Source: Lindgomyces ingoldianus (taxonomy: Eukaryota > Ascomycota > Dothideomycetes > Pleosporales > Lindgomycetaceae). From it: 64,000 bases of DNA. The stretch's first letter is position 1. Each line of letters begins with the position of its first letter. The stretch lies in contig NW_022985175.1 in assembly GCF_010093535.1 (NCBI RefSeq), positions 744,001-808,000 of the forward strand, written 5' to 3'. The notes under the pieces were generated by a model. The model was not told the origin of the DNA and did not search any database. It saw only the letters and a program-made list of their open reading frames with translations. The position numbers were made by a program, and so were the translations under genes. Shown here piece by piece: positions 43,357 through 55,551 of this stretch.

Positions 43357-46300
43357 TTAATTACCATCTCGTCCCCAAGCTCGATGACTATGCAAACTTC
43401 CAATCCCACTCCCGACTCTCCCCAGCCCACTCACCCCCCCACTCCCATCTCCCCCAAATCCCCCTCCTCCAATCGCAGGACTACCATACGCGACGCTCGC
43501 GCTTCCACCTCTCCCTCCGCCTCCGTCCTCTCCGAGCAACTTATTCAACTGATCAATCCCTGCCTTTGCCCTCTCCCTAATATCCTGATCGGCATCCCTC
43601 CCCAGCAATTTAACACCCTCATCAAAGCCTAATTGCCGTAGACTTAGCGCACGTTCGCGACTCGCGCTGAAATCGCCGTTGTCTTCAATCCAGGTGAGAT
43701 TGAGAATGAACCAGGCACATGCGAGACGGACATCGCGGCGAGGATGTGTCAGTAGCGGGAGGATGTGGGACATGAGTGTGGTTTGGGAGATGAGCAGGGA
43801 GCGGTGTTGTGGGCGGCCATTGGCGAGGTGCACGAGGATGTAGAGGGTGGCGATCAGGAGTTCGGTTGGGGGGTAGGAGGGCCAGTTTACGGGCTGGGAG
43901 AGGACAAGGGAGGGGTTTGGAGTTGAGGATGAGGTGGCGCCGAAGGGGGTGCGTTGGGTGCCGGTGTTCCAGTAGCTCGGAGCGTTCGGTTGGGGTGGGT
44001 TTGCTGTGGAGGAGCCTTTGGGGCGGATTTTAGCGTCGAGGAGTTCGAAGAAGCGGCTGTGGCCGAAAGATTTGAGCAGGTGGTCGATCATCTCGCCAGA
44101 GGCTTTGTCTTCATTGATGAAGTTGCGGATGAAATCAAGGGCTTGTTCTTGCATGCGGATGTCGTCCCGCTCTGAGCTAAGACGGAGGTCCTGTTCGTCG
44201 TTTTTGATCTGCTGGAGACGGTCGCGGATGTTGGTTGCGCTTGTGTAGCGAGATCCAGGGCGGTGGTGACGACGCATTGAGGGAATGCTGTCTGTCATTG
44301 TATCTTCGTCGTCCTCCTCCGATGTGTCTTCGTCAACATCCATGTTAGGGTTATCGACGGCGTTGAGAATATCGACTTGTTCTCCAGCCGCATTTGGTGT
44401 GCCCATCCCGAGAGGTGTAGACATAGACGTCTTTGCTGGTTCCCCATTAAGAGTCTGCACAAGCCATCCAACACCGAGCTCATCCAGGCATTGCGCTTTC
44501 ATAGAATAGCTGAGCTTGAGGATAGCGTGTTTCAGGGCCCAAAGACTACCATAACGGAGTTCAAAGTTCGCAGAACGGCAATGCTCGCATAGTGTCCTCA
44601 GAGCTCCCGCATCGATAATTTCCTGTGCCACTTTGTTAGCGCCTGACAACCTTGGGTTCGCCGGAGTATCGTCAATTAAATCGATTCGCCAAACCCTTTC
44701 GAAGGAAAATCGAATAGGCGAGGGAGAAATAAGTCGAAGGGACTCCATGCCACTAACCTGGCGGACTGGAGACACCTCCAGTACCAAATTTGTGATAACA
44801 TCCGTTGCTGCAATCTGCACTTCGACATCCGGATGTGTTAAGAGTTCCTGCATAGGAGCCGCAAGCCCATTGTCAATTAGACTTGTCCTAAGCACACTTA
44901 CGGACCTTGACAGCGATCTCGTAACTTTACACGCCGCAATGAGGACGGGTATAGGGCTTCCGTCCTTCGCAGTTGTCGAGCCTGGAGGCCGAGAAAGACG
45001 ACATGCGGCATCTGAGTAAGGTATCAATGAATCTACAATGTGAGCAACCGTTCCGATTTCAATGATGAGTTTTCTTAGTCCGTCTTGAGTGTCCGCCATG
45101 GCTGCTAATGCTAGCAACGCACTCTCTCGATACCGAAAGGTGTGGAGGATCTCAGGACTCAGGCCTGGTCTGCCTAGCGTCGATGAAGCTAGGTCGATCA
45201 TCGGGTCGGCTGGCTGCAGAGCGGATGACCTGGCTGACCATAATGGCTTAGATGTCGTCGTAATTGGATCGAACGACTTCTTCAGAATCTGACACAATTG
45301 TGGAAGAATCTTTGCGTCGACGGCCGCATTCTGTAGCGTCTTGTTGCCAGAGACCAGCTCAGCTAGGACCAGCGGTGCACGCTCCAATATGTACTTGGCC
45401 TCCTGCTTTTCCTGCGGGCTCAATGAGCCGTTCTTCTTACTTTGATTGAATCCTGCATGAGCCCCCTCGATCATCTTCACAACCAATGGCATGATCAAGT
45501 ATGCGAAGTGTCGTTCCCGTGTAATCTTGGACGGATCGTTGAGCGGCCATCTCTCGCCAAACTTCTTCAATAGCGCCAGAAGCCAACAGGCTGCCAGTCT
45601 AGCCCTCCCCTCCCCTCGACGGGCGGCGAACATGAGCCATATAAAAAGGGGGTTCTCTGATTCATCTGTGATGACAGTTCGGCTTGTTGGCTGCAGCGAC
45701 TCCATGCTTGGTAATCGGGTATAGCTGTCGCTAGTGCTTGTTGAAGTGTAAGACCCAAGAGCTGGCCATGATTTTGTGTACGCATCGGATTTGTTTTGCA
45801 TTGTCTGCAAGCGAGGTATCAGTCTCTCCCATGGCGTTGCACGCGGTGAAGTAGAGTATCCATTGTATTCGGTGGTGCTCTCCTTTGGCGATCCAAATTG
45901 TTGCTGAATGGGCTGAGAGTATAGGAATCGCGCTGTGTTGTAGTGAGAACCCTGGATAATGGCCGCGATGGCTTCTAGGATGTCGGCGAGGTACATGGTA
46001 GGCAGCTCATCTCGAGTCGGATTTCTGGGCTCGTTCCTCAAGGACTGTGCCTCCACCGAAGCCATGGCGGCGAGCTTCCCCGCTAAGAGGTCTAGAATGC
46101 CTGCTTCCAGCAACATCTTCCGCTGATGCTCTTCGTGACATGTTTTTATTATCAACTTTGAGACGAACCAGATCTGTTGCTGTGCCGAAGATGACTGCGA
46201 GGTTTGTGCGAGTATCTCTGCGAAGCTGTCCATGACTGGTTTCGTGTAGAGCTGCTCCGAAATCGAGCTTGAAAGGGAAGTCCGCAGAGGCCCATCTGAT

Positions 46301-46862
46301 GCATCTGCTGGCTTCTCCTGGGCAACCGCATCGGCGATTTGTTCAAGCGTTCGTAATGTAGCTAGCACAAGCTTGGAGGGAACTTCGCAGGGCATCAGAG
46401 CCTCAAGTAGCGCGGGGAAAATGTTGCCAGCGAGCAGCGGAGAGACCAAAGCCGGGCCACCTGTAGAATCCAAGTATCAGCCATCCACGCTAGTATCTAA
46501 CTTCTTCTATACTCACCATTTGCCAAACTCCCCAGCACAAGCGTAGCCTGGAATCTCATCTCATCCTCAATCGTCCACTCCAGAAATGCCCTAGGCCCCA
46601 GGCCCACTCCACCGTCCCGCCCTAGACTCCCCCCTCCTCCATTTACTACCCCAGCACTTCTCCTCTTCTTTCCCCCTCTCCTCCCCTCTGTCCTCAGTAT
46701 CCCCGACAATGGCTTAACGACGCCATGTTTAACCGCCACCTCTTTCCTCTGATCATGTCCAACAATCTCATTCTTCAGGTCCCGCAGCGCATTCACCTGA
46801 TTCTCTGGCGTGGTCGGGCTTGAGAGCTCGAGGAGCGCGGGAGGGATGGAGGAGCGCCCCAT
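43357..46862 (-). CDS. gid5: Armadillo-repeat protein, Gid5/Vid28 (ARMC8) homologue
   Basis: Predicted scaffold subunit of the GID/CTLH ubiquitin ligase, which in yeast removes gluconeogenic enzymes when glucose returns. Exons complement(join(43357..46460,46517..46862)) give 1149 residues. The protein is almost wholly alpha-helical repeats of armadillo type, with a clear final pair (LIATLYILVHLANG, RRDVRLACAWFILNLTW) resembling the ARMC8 C-terminus. An acidic, disordered insertion (about 700-780, DVDEDTSEEDDEDT) and a Gly-rich end (GGGGRGG, GGGGFGGDGSGG) are embellishments. The start at 46862 (MGRSSIPPALLEL) is the first ATG before the repeats; an in-frame alternative upstream adds residues that look non-coding. 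The ARM fold is certain, the Gid5 assignment likely. Confidence 0.85.
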
Positions 46863-47990
46863 TGCGAAGGGCAGGAGGTGGCTCGGTAGAATTGTTGGAG
46901 ACGAAGCTTTTACGTCGTCGTTGGCTAATAAAGCGGAAGAAAGTGAAGCAAGGTGTAGCTGTGGTACCTTGGCTGCCTGGGAGGAGCATGTGTAAGGTAG
47001 GACGCGATGCGGATGGCGGTGCAAAGTGGCCGGAGATGGATAGCGGGGAGCTCGCTCTAGCCTGAGCGGAAGATCGTGATCTTCGACTTGGCGAGCTCAA
47101 GGGCGGAGCGTGTCACAAGCTGAGTCAATCGGTGAGACGGAAGACATGGCTCGGTCTTGTAAATCAGAATTAGGTTGTGATATTCGCGGCTGTCGGAATT
47201 TAAAATTCTGTTTGGCCTCAAGTCTGGAACTCTGGAACTGCCTGGGAGCGCAACCCTTAATCCTTGTCAGCCTTCTCGGATTGGGATCGCATGCAATGCC
47301 CTTGTCTTCATACTGTACCCTCCCACCCAACCACGGAACGTGACGAGGACTTGATTTGGAGAAGAAACCAGCATCCTGTTACCGTTCTCCTTAATTCTAG
47401 TAAGAGGATCAACTGATTGAATCGACCTTGTTTATGTTCCGTGGTAGTTTGTAACATATTCTAATCGGTAATATTGGTGTACTCAACCATGAAGCCAAGG
47501 CACCAGGCATCATCAACATTTTTCAGAATCGTGAATTCACGGTTCCTATGTCCTAGGATCTAAAAGCATCGTCCTACAGTTCATCCTTATTCATTAAAAA
47601 AGAATCTTAAATCGTACATTCGTAGCACATTGCTACGTAGCCTTCATCGGCATCACTCATTGCCTAAGCCACCAACCAACCGACCCATGCCCGAAAAGCC
47701 ATTCCGATCCCAGCCAAATGCTCCGTGTAAGTTTGCCCCAGGCAGCCGCTCAACGTGCATGATTGAAAGCCCTGCTCTTATTCCTCCCTCCAGATGTGAA
47801 CAAAGGAAAAGGTGTGAAAGTGTTTTATGAAGTGTGTCCTCAAAAGGTCACTCCGTGTATGCAGCGTACAGCCAGACGCTCCTGGGCCATAATCTACAGC
47901 CCCATACGACGTGTCTCAAGCCCTCATGAAGAGTGACGGGGAGGTAATGTAAAGCCAGCTATGCGGCAGTTCCTTCAAGGCAGCTTCGTC
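46863..47990. other. Intergenic between gid5 and the unknown-function gene
   Basis: About 1.1 kb containing the gid5 promoter side and inverted-repeat element copy B at 47330-47445. No supported gene. Confidence 0.6.
47330..47445 (+). mobile_element. 116-bp inverted-repeat element, copy B (MITE-like)
   Basis: Perfect ten-base terminal inverted repeats, ACCACGGAAC and GTTCCGTGGT, bound a 116-bp unit with the core AGCATCCTGTT followed by TTAATTCTAGTAAGAGGATC. It has no open frame. No clear target-site duplication is visible at the chosen ends. This is the best-preserved copy in the window. Confidence 0.7.
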
Positions 47991-50582
47991 TTAGTAGCCG
48001 TTCACCCCCTTATCCTTCTCCGTCTCTTTTCCACCTTCCGTGAATATGACCACGGAGATGCAAGCGGCATAAGCCTCTCTTATCGCACAAGCCATGCAAG
48101 TCTCTTTGATATTCGCAATAATCGCACTGTGGCCATGATGGGCACACCAAGCTCGGGCAAAGACCTCGTTGTCACTGACTCCCAATGCCTCAATTGCCAG
48201 CACCTTCCTGACTTGGACATGGGCATCCTCAGTGGCAGCAGTGAGAGTGAGCGCCTTTCTAGGCGAGGGCGAAGAGCGAGATGACGACGGGCGAGAGGGT
48301 GGACGAGAAGTGCGACCAGACTGACGACCCCAGTCGTGCATGTCGACGAGGCCGTCGTCAATTTTGATAGCTTTGTAGGCGAACTCATAGAAAAGAACTT
48401 CACACATGTCAATTGGTGAACGAGAAACGAGATATGAGAGATTCGGAGATGATATTCTTACCGTGAGGACCTTGGTGACAAGGAAATGCTTGAATGAAAT
48501 CGACATCGTATCTTAACTTCATTGGCCAACTCTCGCCTCCGCAAGCGAAGTAGATCGCTGCATCAAACGTCAGTGGCGCTCCTGGGCCCTGGCGACTGGA
48601 CGAGGGTTGCTCTCTTAAAGGAACGAAGCTAAGTTTCTCCATCCTAATCACATCCGTCACGTCGTCCTTATCCGGCATTGGAACTTCATAGTCAGCAACT
48701 GGATGGCTAGGCTCTTGTGGCCTTCCGAGAGGGTTGGTGCGAATGTCCATAGTGTCTACATCCTTAGCAGTGAGTCTGGGATCCAAGGGCTCCTTTTGTC
48801 TGATTCGTACGCATTCTGTCCGTTTAAGATCCGGAGTGTAGATGCAGGGTCCAATCCAACCGGCGATCTGCGTTACTCCTCGGGCTGCACCTAGGACTTT
48901 TCCCACAATGCATTGAGATGACCAGTAGGTATTAGCACGATATTGAAAGCCTGCAGAGGGGTGCATGTGGGTCAGATATTTTAGAGCTTCTCCCGTGTCC
49001 CGATCACAGTCTATTAGACTGTTCATAATGAGCCACGGAAGAGTCTTCCCAGGCAGAATAATACCCGAGAACCACGACATTGCGTCTGCGGAACGGTCTT
49101 CTAAAGCCTTCTCCTCCCTGTCCTTCTCATCTAGGACGTAGTCTATTTCATCCATATTTGGCCACTTCAAGGTTGCCGCGAATGTCTTGAGGGCTTCCTT
49201 CTGCCTGGCCTTGCTCCTTAGCTCAAAGCTAAAAGTGCTTTGGTTTTGTGAAGTCCGAGATTTTGTGATGGTCATGTTTTCCAGCCAACGTTGTGCTACG
49301 GCCAAGTCCCAGGCGATTGTGGGAGGAAGCTGCAATATCAGTTTCCGCTTGGCCTTGTCCAGGTGACCGCTAGAATGGATTCGTAGATATAGCTCAACGG
49401 AAAGGAGAAGTTGATGAAAGAAATCTTGCTTCCTATGTTGGTCCGGGGAGTCGAAGAATTTAGCAACAACCTGGTTCTTGGGGTTCGAGAAGTCTATCCA
49501 GGAAGGGTGAGTCAGGACGGTGATAAGATCGGTAATCTGCTGCTCCATTCTGTAATGAGGGTTACCGAAACGGTCCGGATCCTCAATGAGAGTGCTGTAT
49601 AGATATCGGTAGAGCTCATCTGGATCCTATATAGAAAAGGTCAGGTCACATGAACCAAATTTACCTCTGGATCGGGGGAGGGAGGGAGGTGTCTTGACTG
49701 ACTTCTTCCTCAAGGCCCTGCGTCTCGAGATGCGCTAAACGTTCCAAGATTTGCAGGAGTTTCAACTTCCGCGGCTTCACATCGGCCACAAACTTCATCG
49801 GAGGGTTGCTGCTTCCGGACTTGCTGACCCAGAAATTGAAAGTAGTAGTTCCGGCACTCTTCCCAAACGCATAGGCCATGCAAGGCTGGTCCAACGAGAG
49901 CCATGGAAACAGGCTGTCAGAGGGCCCCGTCATGTTCAGCGAGATATCCTTGTAGGCCTGATGCTGAAAAAGGGAGCGGTCTGTCCTGCTGGGGTGGGCG
50001 GAATCCATAACGGCATAGAAACGATCGTAGCCTAGGGGAGCATTGGGGATCTCATCCGAATATCCCTTAAAGGTCGATACCCCAGCACTTATTACGTCCT
50101 CGGCGACCTGATGGTTCAGGACCTCGTCCATCCTGTATCCATGCGGCGGCCACCGTCTCGAGCTGCGAAACTCCTCGAGAGGCGTAGGGTGAGAGTACGA
50201 CTCGGCTCGTCGTGGCGGGGGCATGTGCCGGAAAGGCAGGAGCACATTGTCCCCGCTCGACGACGGCCTCTGGGGATTGGGCTGCGATCCATGACGGGCG
50301 ACTCTACTGCGGGTGAAGATGGGGCTGGTTCGTGTCCTGGGCACCTGCGCGACTACTCTTCCTACCTGCCACTGATCCACGACAAACTGTCAGTCGCCGT
50401 CCGCTCTGCTGGGGGGAGGGGGACGCGAACGTGCGGGGCGGTACCTCTGAGTACTGATGGGACCAATTCACACCCAAGTCTCGCTGGCTGGGTTCCCGCC
50501 GGCCGATGTCCGAGTTCATGTTTTCTGCATAACGCTCGTCGCTGTAGCTATGCAGGCCTGCGCTCCTGTCGGCCACGGCCAT
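47991..50582 (-). CDS. Conserved fungal protein of unknown function (792 residues)
   Basis: Exons complement(join(47991..48397,48462..49626,49703..50371,50445..50582)) give 792 residues. I recall similar proteins in other filamentous ascomycetes but no assigned function. Distinctive stretches are DELYRYLYSTLIEDPD, LTHPSWIDFSNPKNQVV, FFHQLLLSVELYLRI, QLPPTIAWDLA and LPGKTLPWLIMNSLIDCD, the last two being the most conserved-looking core. No signal peptide, membrane helix or known catalytic motif is visible; the N-terminal 150 residues are low-complexity. The intron-2 donor (GTCAGT) was chosen over a nearby GTAAAT because only it keeps the DPDELYRYLYS frame, and a CTGAC branch site fits. A helical C-terminal tail with an Arg/Ser-rich linker (RTSRPPSRPSSSRSS) closes the protein. 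Confidence 0.75.
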
Positions 50583-51945
50583 GTTAGCAAGTGAGGGTCT
50601 TGGGAGAAGGCTAGATGCGCCCTGCAGAGACGTCTCCAAGAGGGCCGCCGCAGTGAAAGCGCTCGTGGCAGGCCATGCATGATGTGAACGAGTAAAATAG
50701 CACGACTCACTTTCATGATCTGGTGCTCGTGCCGCGGTTTTCAACTTCGAGCCTTAGAATCAAGAGGGTGCGTCTGGTATATTGAATCTCACGCCTGAGC
50801 TCGGACTGCCGCTGTCTTTCCCGCACAGGCAGAGCGCGATTTGCGTTGTGTGGAGTGCAGTTTGCTAAGGGAAATCCACCCTGGAGTCCAGCCGAGTTGT
50901 AACCTCCCAGCCGGCCGTGGGGGTGCGGTGGTCTTTGTGAAATGAAGGGAGGTTTCAAGTCGCTAAGCCAGGCAGCGTACACGGCTGTCTTTGCACACAT
51001 GTGCCAGCCATGGCCCAGCCATGGGGCTGCCGTGCGCCGGCCATGGGTCTGCCATGCTGTTTGCGGTCCATCGCCCTGAGCCCAGCCTGCCCTTCAGACC
51101 TTACGGCGGCGGTTCTCGAAGGACGCAGAGAATAGCCAAAGAATGCGGAGAGCTAGCCTCACTTCTGAATTCCGACGTGTGCGTTGAATTGGTGCAAGCA
51201 GGGGTAGCTTGACTTCTGAGATATCATTTGTCCAACGCATCACTCACGACAACGCCGTTAACTGTTCGTCCATTAAACTTCCCTTAGGACTGCAATATCT
51301 GATCCATCCTCTGCTGTCATGCTACGACCATGGTTATCCAATCATGCTACTGTGACATTGTCCTTGTCCTGCGTCCCAATATGCGCTCGCATGCCATGCC
51401 TGACGTCCACAAGTGGGAGTAGCATCGATCCAGCGCGCCTCTCTCCATTGCTGCATCTATCCCCGTTGACAGAGCCCTATCTCAAACCGAAGCAGATCGT
51501 ATGAACTGTTATCAATGCCGACAGAAATCTTCCAACCGGAAGTCTGCCGCATGGCCCGGCCCGTGATGCGTTTCTCCTATGCACGCCTATCATTGCTCTC
51601 ATTTCCAGCACGCTGCACCCTCTTTGTCGGTACCAATGTCGTTCACCCAAGCTGGATCCACAGTTCAATCTCTCTTCCCTCAGCCTGCTCCTCTCTGGGC
51701 CGAGCTAGCCAACTCATCAGGCTGGATTCCTTGAACGCTGAAGATCCATAGACGCAAAACCACAGTGCTATCCGGTGTGGGAAATATGGTTGGTGCGATA
51801 GGCTTCCTGCGTAAGACGTGCTATGGAGTCATCAAGCTTGGACAACAATACAGCCAACACCATACACAAAGACAGAAAAATGGTCAGGGAGTGGAGGAAT
51901 TGAGTCGTGTGGGTACTTCTTACTGACTCGTTATCATTGTCCAAG
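50583..51945. other. Intergenic between two minus-strand genes
   Basis: No supported gene. Around 51000-51056 the motif CCATGG or a near match recurs several times in about 55 bases, giving an imperfect palindromic tandem patch. The rest looks like ordinary promoter and 3' sequence. Confidence 0.55.
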
Positions 51946-53228
51946 CTATGAGCTGGCAGGCGGGCCAGCATCGGTCTCTGCCGTTGAACTGCTTAGCTGT
52001 GGATTTTGAGCTGGAGAACCAGGCGCCTGAGCTGACTCCGGATCTCTCTCCATGACATAGCCGGCCCCTCGCTCCACTAATCCCTTGTAGTAGTCTACGA
52101 GCGTCTCCGGCTTCGGAACGATTCGCCATTCTAGCTGACGTAGAAATTCTAATTCTAGGAGCGCTAGTTCCCTGACGCTAACGCCCCCTACTCTTGCGTA
52201 TAGACTGTTCGTCCAGAAGCTGTCGCTCAAGCCCTTCGCAGCAACGGTGGCCGCAGTAATGAGGAATCGATGCACTGTCAAGCTGCTGATTTTGAAGGCA
52301 GGATACATGGTGCAAAGCTTGTCGAGGTAGAAGACCATTGATAGGAGAATTGGAGGGGAGAGTGTTGCGTGTACGATGAGACGATTAAGGTAGTCGCGGA
52401 CCGAGATGCCAGGCGGCGCTCTTTGTAAGCCATGTCAGTGCCACCGTATTTCTTGAAGGCAAAGTTGTACTACCTTGAATGAAACCTCGTGAGCTGCCCA
52501 CCATTAAACGGAAACTCTTCGTTCAATCGCACCAGCTCCATCAGCATGTCCGATATCAAGACGCCCAAATCTTTCACGTCGCAATCCTCGTACTTCAACG
52601 GGAGAACTTTGTCATTGGGGTCCAGTTGTCGCGCCCGTTTAGCAGTCGACGGCTGTGCCGTTGGGGCAGTACTCGCCTGGCCCTGGCCCTGGCCCTGGCT
52701 TACGCTCTGTTCTCCCACTTGGGGCTCCCCAGAGGCAGAATATCTCCTGGCCAGTTGGGCATTTGGCGCAGGTACAACTGGCTGCGGATTTATCCGCAGG
52801 TCAGGATCTGTGGGCTCCGTGACGATAGCTTTCGCAGAGGTCCCCCTCCGCTCGCTCTCTGCTCTCGAGACCTCTCGCTGGGCTCCTTCACTGAGGCTAA
52901 GATTGATGGCGGGCGTGGTGTCTGGCGGGGGCCGGTGATATGTGGGTGGGTAACCTGGTGGCGTATACTGTGTCCCCGCGTCGCTGTACTCCCTTCTCAT
53001 AATCTGGGGTGACCGCGTGAATGTGGGCACCAGCGAATGCATAGCAGCATTCGACGTGTGGGGTGCGCCGAGGGAAGGTACACTGCGGGAGGGTGCGCCG
53101 TTCACCGAGGGCAAGAATCGGGGAGAAGGCGCGGTCGAGGCGGCCGAGGCATGATATGAGCGGGCACGCGTGTGGAATGCTGCTGAGGGCGACGAGGGTG
53201 CTGAAATGGTCGGGGACGATGTGAGCAT
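51946..53228 (-). CDS. Pho80-like cyclin
   Basis: Predicted regulatory partner of a Pho85-type cyclin-dependent kinase, as in phosphate and nutrient signalling. Exons complement(join(51946..52420,52474..53228)) give 409 residues. The N-terminal 200 residues are a Ser/Pro/Gln-rich disordered arm with a QGQGQGQ run. The cyclin core starts about 205 (YEDCDVKDLGVLISDMLMELVRLNE) and continues across the intron through APPGISVRDYLNRLI, FYLDKLC, VHRFLITAATVAAKGLSD and LELEFLRQLEWRIVP, which are Pho80-family positions. The tail is Ser/Ala/Pro-rich. The family is clear; which Pho85 cyclin (Pho80 itself or a Pcl) cannot be told. Start chosen at MLTSSPTIS, ATG in good context. Confidence 0.88.
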
Positions 53229-53723
53229 GGCGGTCTTGCAGTCTTTACTGCTCGCGGTGCAAGGTCTTCACAAGAGCACTAGTGCAAGTGCAAAAGAAGC
53301 GCCGTCGAAGGTTCCCTTGGAGCATAGTAGACGATGTCGCGGGGGAAAGGGGGAAAAGTACGTGAGGGAGGCTCTTGTAAACGTGAAAAGAAGAAAATGC
53401 AGCGGCGCATTCTCGCGCCAGTTCCCTTGTGCTTGGCCCAGGTCGGTCCGTCCAGCGCTGGACGGCTTGAGGGAGACGTCAGCGAACGTGGGTGGATCAT
53501 TGGCTCCTAAGGTCGCATCGCTTCAGGCGAATGACAACATGAATTTATCACCGACCTCTTGCAATCTGCTACACCTCGTTCAGTTAGTTTGCATGGTGGC
53601 ACACATATTGAAGTCGAAGCGGAGACGTGTACTTCAACATTAGCTATTCACTGGCAGTACGGGCCAGCCAAAGCACACCACTTCCCATTCATCTCCCGAC
53701 TCTGACCGCAACATACCCGGATG

Positions 53724-53837
53724 AACCGTGGAGCATGAACAAGACAGATTTGATCAATTAAACCTCTTGCTAGAATCATAGAGAATGTGAGCAGGGTGCA
53801 TACAACTGCCATAATGACAGTGGTCTTGTTCCACGTT
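53724..53837 (-). mobile_element. Inverted-repeat element, copy D (MITE-like)
   Basis: Ends AACCGTGGAGCATG and CTTGTTCCACGTT are near-inverse of each other. On the minus strand it shows the family blocks GCACCC, ATTCTAGCAAGAGG and TTGTTCATGCTCCACGG. About 114 bp long. Confidence 0.55.
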
Positions 53838-54150
53838 AGTTAAGAAGATGCACCAGCAAGACGTTGTCTCATTGTTCTTCCGAGGAGGGTGGTTGGATCA
53901 TCACACTGCTATAATCAGTAATTAGATTAGATAACGGTATACAGAGTGGGTGATTCGGCCCCAGCACATCATTTTGCCCTTGACAAACCCCCGGCTCGGA
54001 GTGGTATCTAGACAAAAAAGAAAAGCGCAGCAACATCTACTTCCATGCAAAACATATCCAAATGCGCCGCTGGGGTAATCCAACCGCTTCCAACTCCATG
54101 TAAGGCAAAATCCATCCGGTCTTGCGCCTACAACCTGTTCCGCAGGGATC

Positions 54151-54258
54151 GATGGAACATGAGGCTTAAGAAAGGACATAAGTCTGCATCCTCTGGGCAA
54201 TTCTGCTTGGTTCCAGCTGCTGGCGTGACAGATCGAAGCATCGCTATTGGTGGTCCGT
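54151..54258 (+). mobile_element. Possible inverted-repeat element, copy F
   Basis: Begins GATGGAACATGAGG and has the core AAGTCTGCATCCT followed by TTGGTTCCAGC, in the order seen in copies A and E, but the right end is poorly preserved. Included as a probable decayed copy. Confidence 0.35.
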
Positions 54259-54305
54259 AGTTGACGTCAATAAGTTATGGGACAGTGGGCCCCAAAATAT
54301 CATCA

Positions 54306-55551
54306 TCAGCGTGGAGACTTAATCGGTGCTTCTAACTCGTGAGGAAACGTCTGCTGCATCGGGGTAGGGCTGTGCATCTCAACCGGGGCGTGTTGTGATT
54401 TCACCTCAGCCATCCTGAAACAAAAACATCAGCATTACTCTGCTACTCAGCGGGGCTGCGTCAGAATCACTTACTGTGGTGGTGGTGGCGGCGTCATCGA
54501 CATATGTCCCGGATGCATCTGCGGACTCGTCCATCCAGAAGGATGTGTCTCTGTGGCGTGGTGTTGCCCGTAGGTTGGTGGATGGGTGCTGTACTCCGCT
54601 TGGGGAGATAATTGACTAGGGTATCCTGGTGTGCCTGGTGTCCCAAATTCTGTGCCCGCCGTCATGGGTGTGGTTTTCGTGACCGTGGCATCTCTCCGGT
54701 CTAGCACTTCTTTGAGGGACTTGGTTCGGCCGATGTAGAAAAAGAGTGCGGCGCAAATAACGAGGAATGCCGCGGCACCCACGGCGATTCCCGCTATTGC
54801 ACCTCCTGATAGATTGCTGTGGTGGGAGGAATGTGTCGGTACAGGCGTGGAAGTGGGCGAGCTAGTTGAAGTCGAGCTTGGTACTGAAAGACTTGAGGAG
54901 GCTTCACCTGGAAGAGGCTGACCAGGCGCGACCATAAACTTGGCCTCTTTAGCAGACTCGATTTGGTCATCTAGAGTTTGCGTTGCATTCGGATTTATTA
55001 CACCAACCATCTGGTGATCTTTGCACGAGCCAGGCGCTGTACAGTAGTAGAAGATAGGCGCAGTGTCATTGATTGTAAGATTCCAGTATTTCAGCTGCAA
55101 ATAGCTGGTCAGCAGGGACTCTAGTGCTACGTGCCACTGAGGTCCGGCAACTTACGTCGTTGACGGTGGTGACATTTTCTGTGCCACTGTAGAAGCCCAC
55201 CTTATTCTTCCCAGTATACTCATATGGCACACACGCGCTTCCAAACTCCGCTCTTGCTACTGAGTGATCTAGCGGGTAGAACTCAAAAGAGACAGTGTCC
55301 CCCACATGGACATCGCTGAGGTTCGCTGGATTGTATGCAAATTCACCGGCTCCGACTTTGACTGTAAATACTTTTGGCCCTCTTGAGGTCGTTGAATTGG
55401 TAGCGCTGCTTGTTGGTGACGGGGCTGCTCCGGTCGACGATAATGTTGCTCTCGCTGTTATTGTTTCCGACGAGCTTTGTGCTGATACGATTGCAAGTAG
55501 AGATGTTAGGGTGAAGAGTGTCCCCAGTCTTGGTATCCATGTTTGAAGCAT
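54306..55551 (-). CDS. Serine-rich cupredoxin-domain cell-surface protein
   Basis: Predicted secreted, single-pass surface protein with an extracellular plastocyanin-like copper domain. Exons complement(join(54306..54414,54475..55094,55156..55551)) give 374 residues. A signal peptide (MLQTWIPRLGTLFTLTSLL..., cleavage near AIVSA|Q) leads to a Ser/Thr stretch and the cupredoxin fold. Type-1 copper ligands can be placed as the His of LDHSV and the Cys, His and Met of YYCTAPGSCKDHQMVG. A Ser/Thr/Pro spacer, a membrane helix (GAIAGIAVGAAAFLVICAAL) and a cytosolic Pro/His-rich tail follow. The splice before the last exon (CA|GTAAGT to CAG|GATGG) replaces an early stop and adds a 36-codon end finishing FPHELEAPIKSPR. 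Close proteins are annotated as extracellular serine-rich proteins. Confidence 0.9.

Larger units (their letters stand above)
53229..54305. other. Intergenic holding two inverted-repeat element copies
   Basis: Between the cyclin start and the cupredoxin stop. Contains element copy D (53724-53837) and a weaker copy F (about 54151-54258). No open frame is supported. Confidence 0.6.

Noticed and set aside
49661..49665. GTAAAT as intron-2 donor of the 792-residue gene
   Set aside because: It would put the following DPDELYRYLYS sequence out of frame; the upstream GTCAGT donor keeps it.
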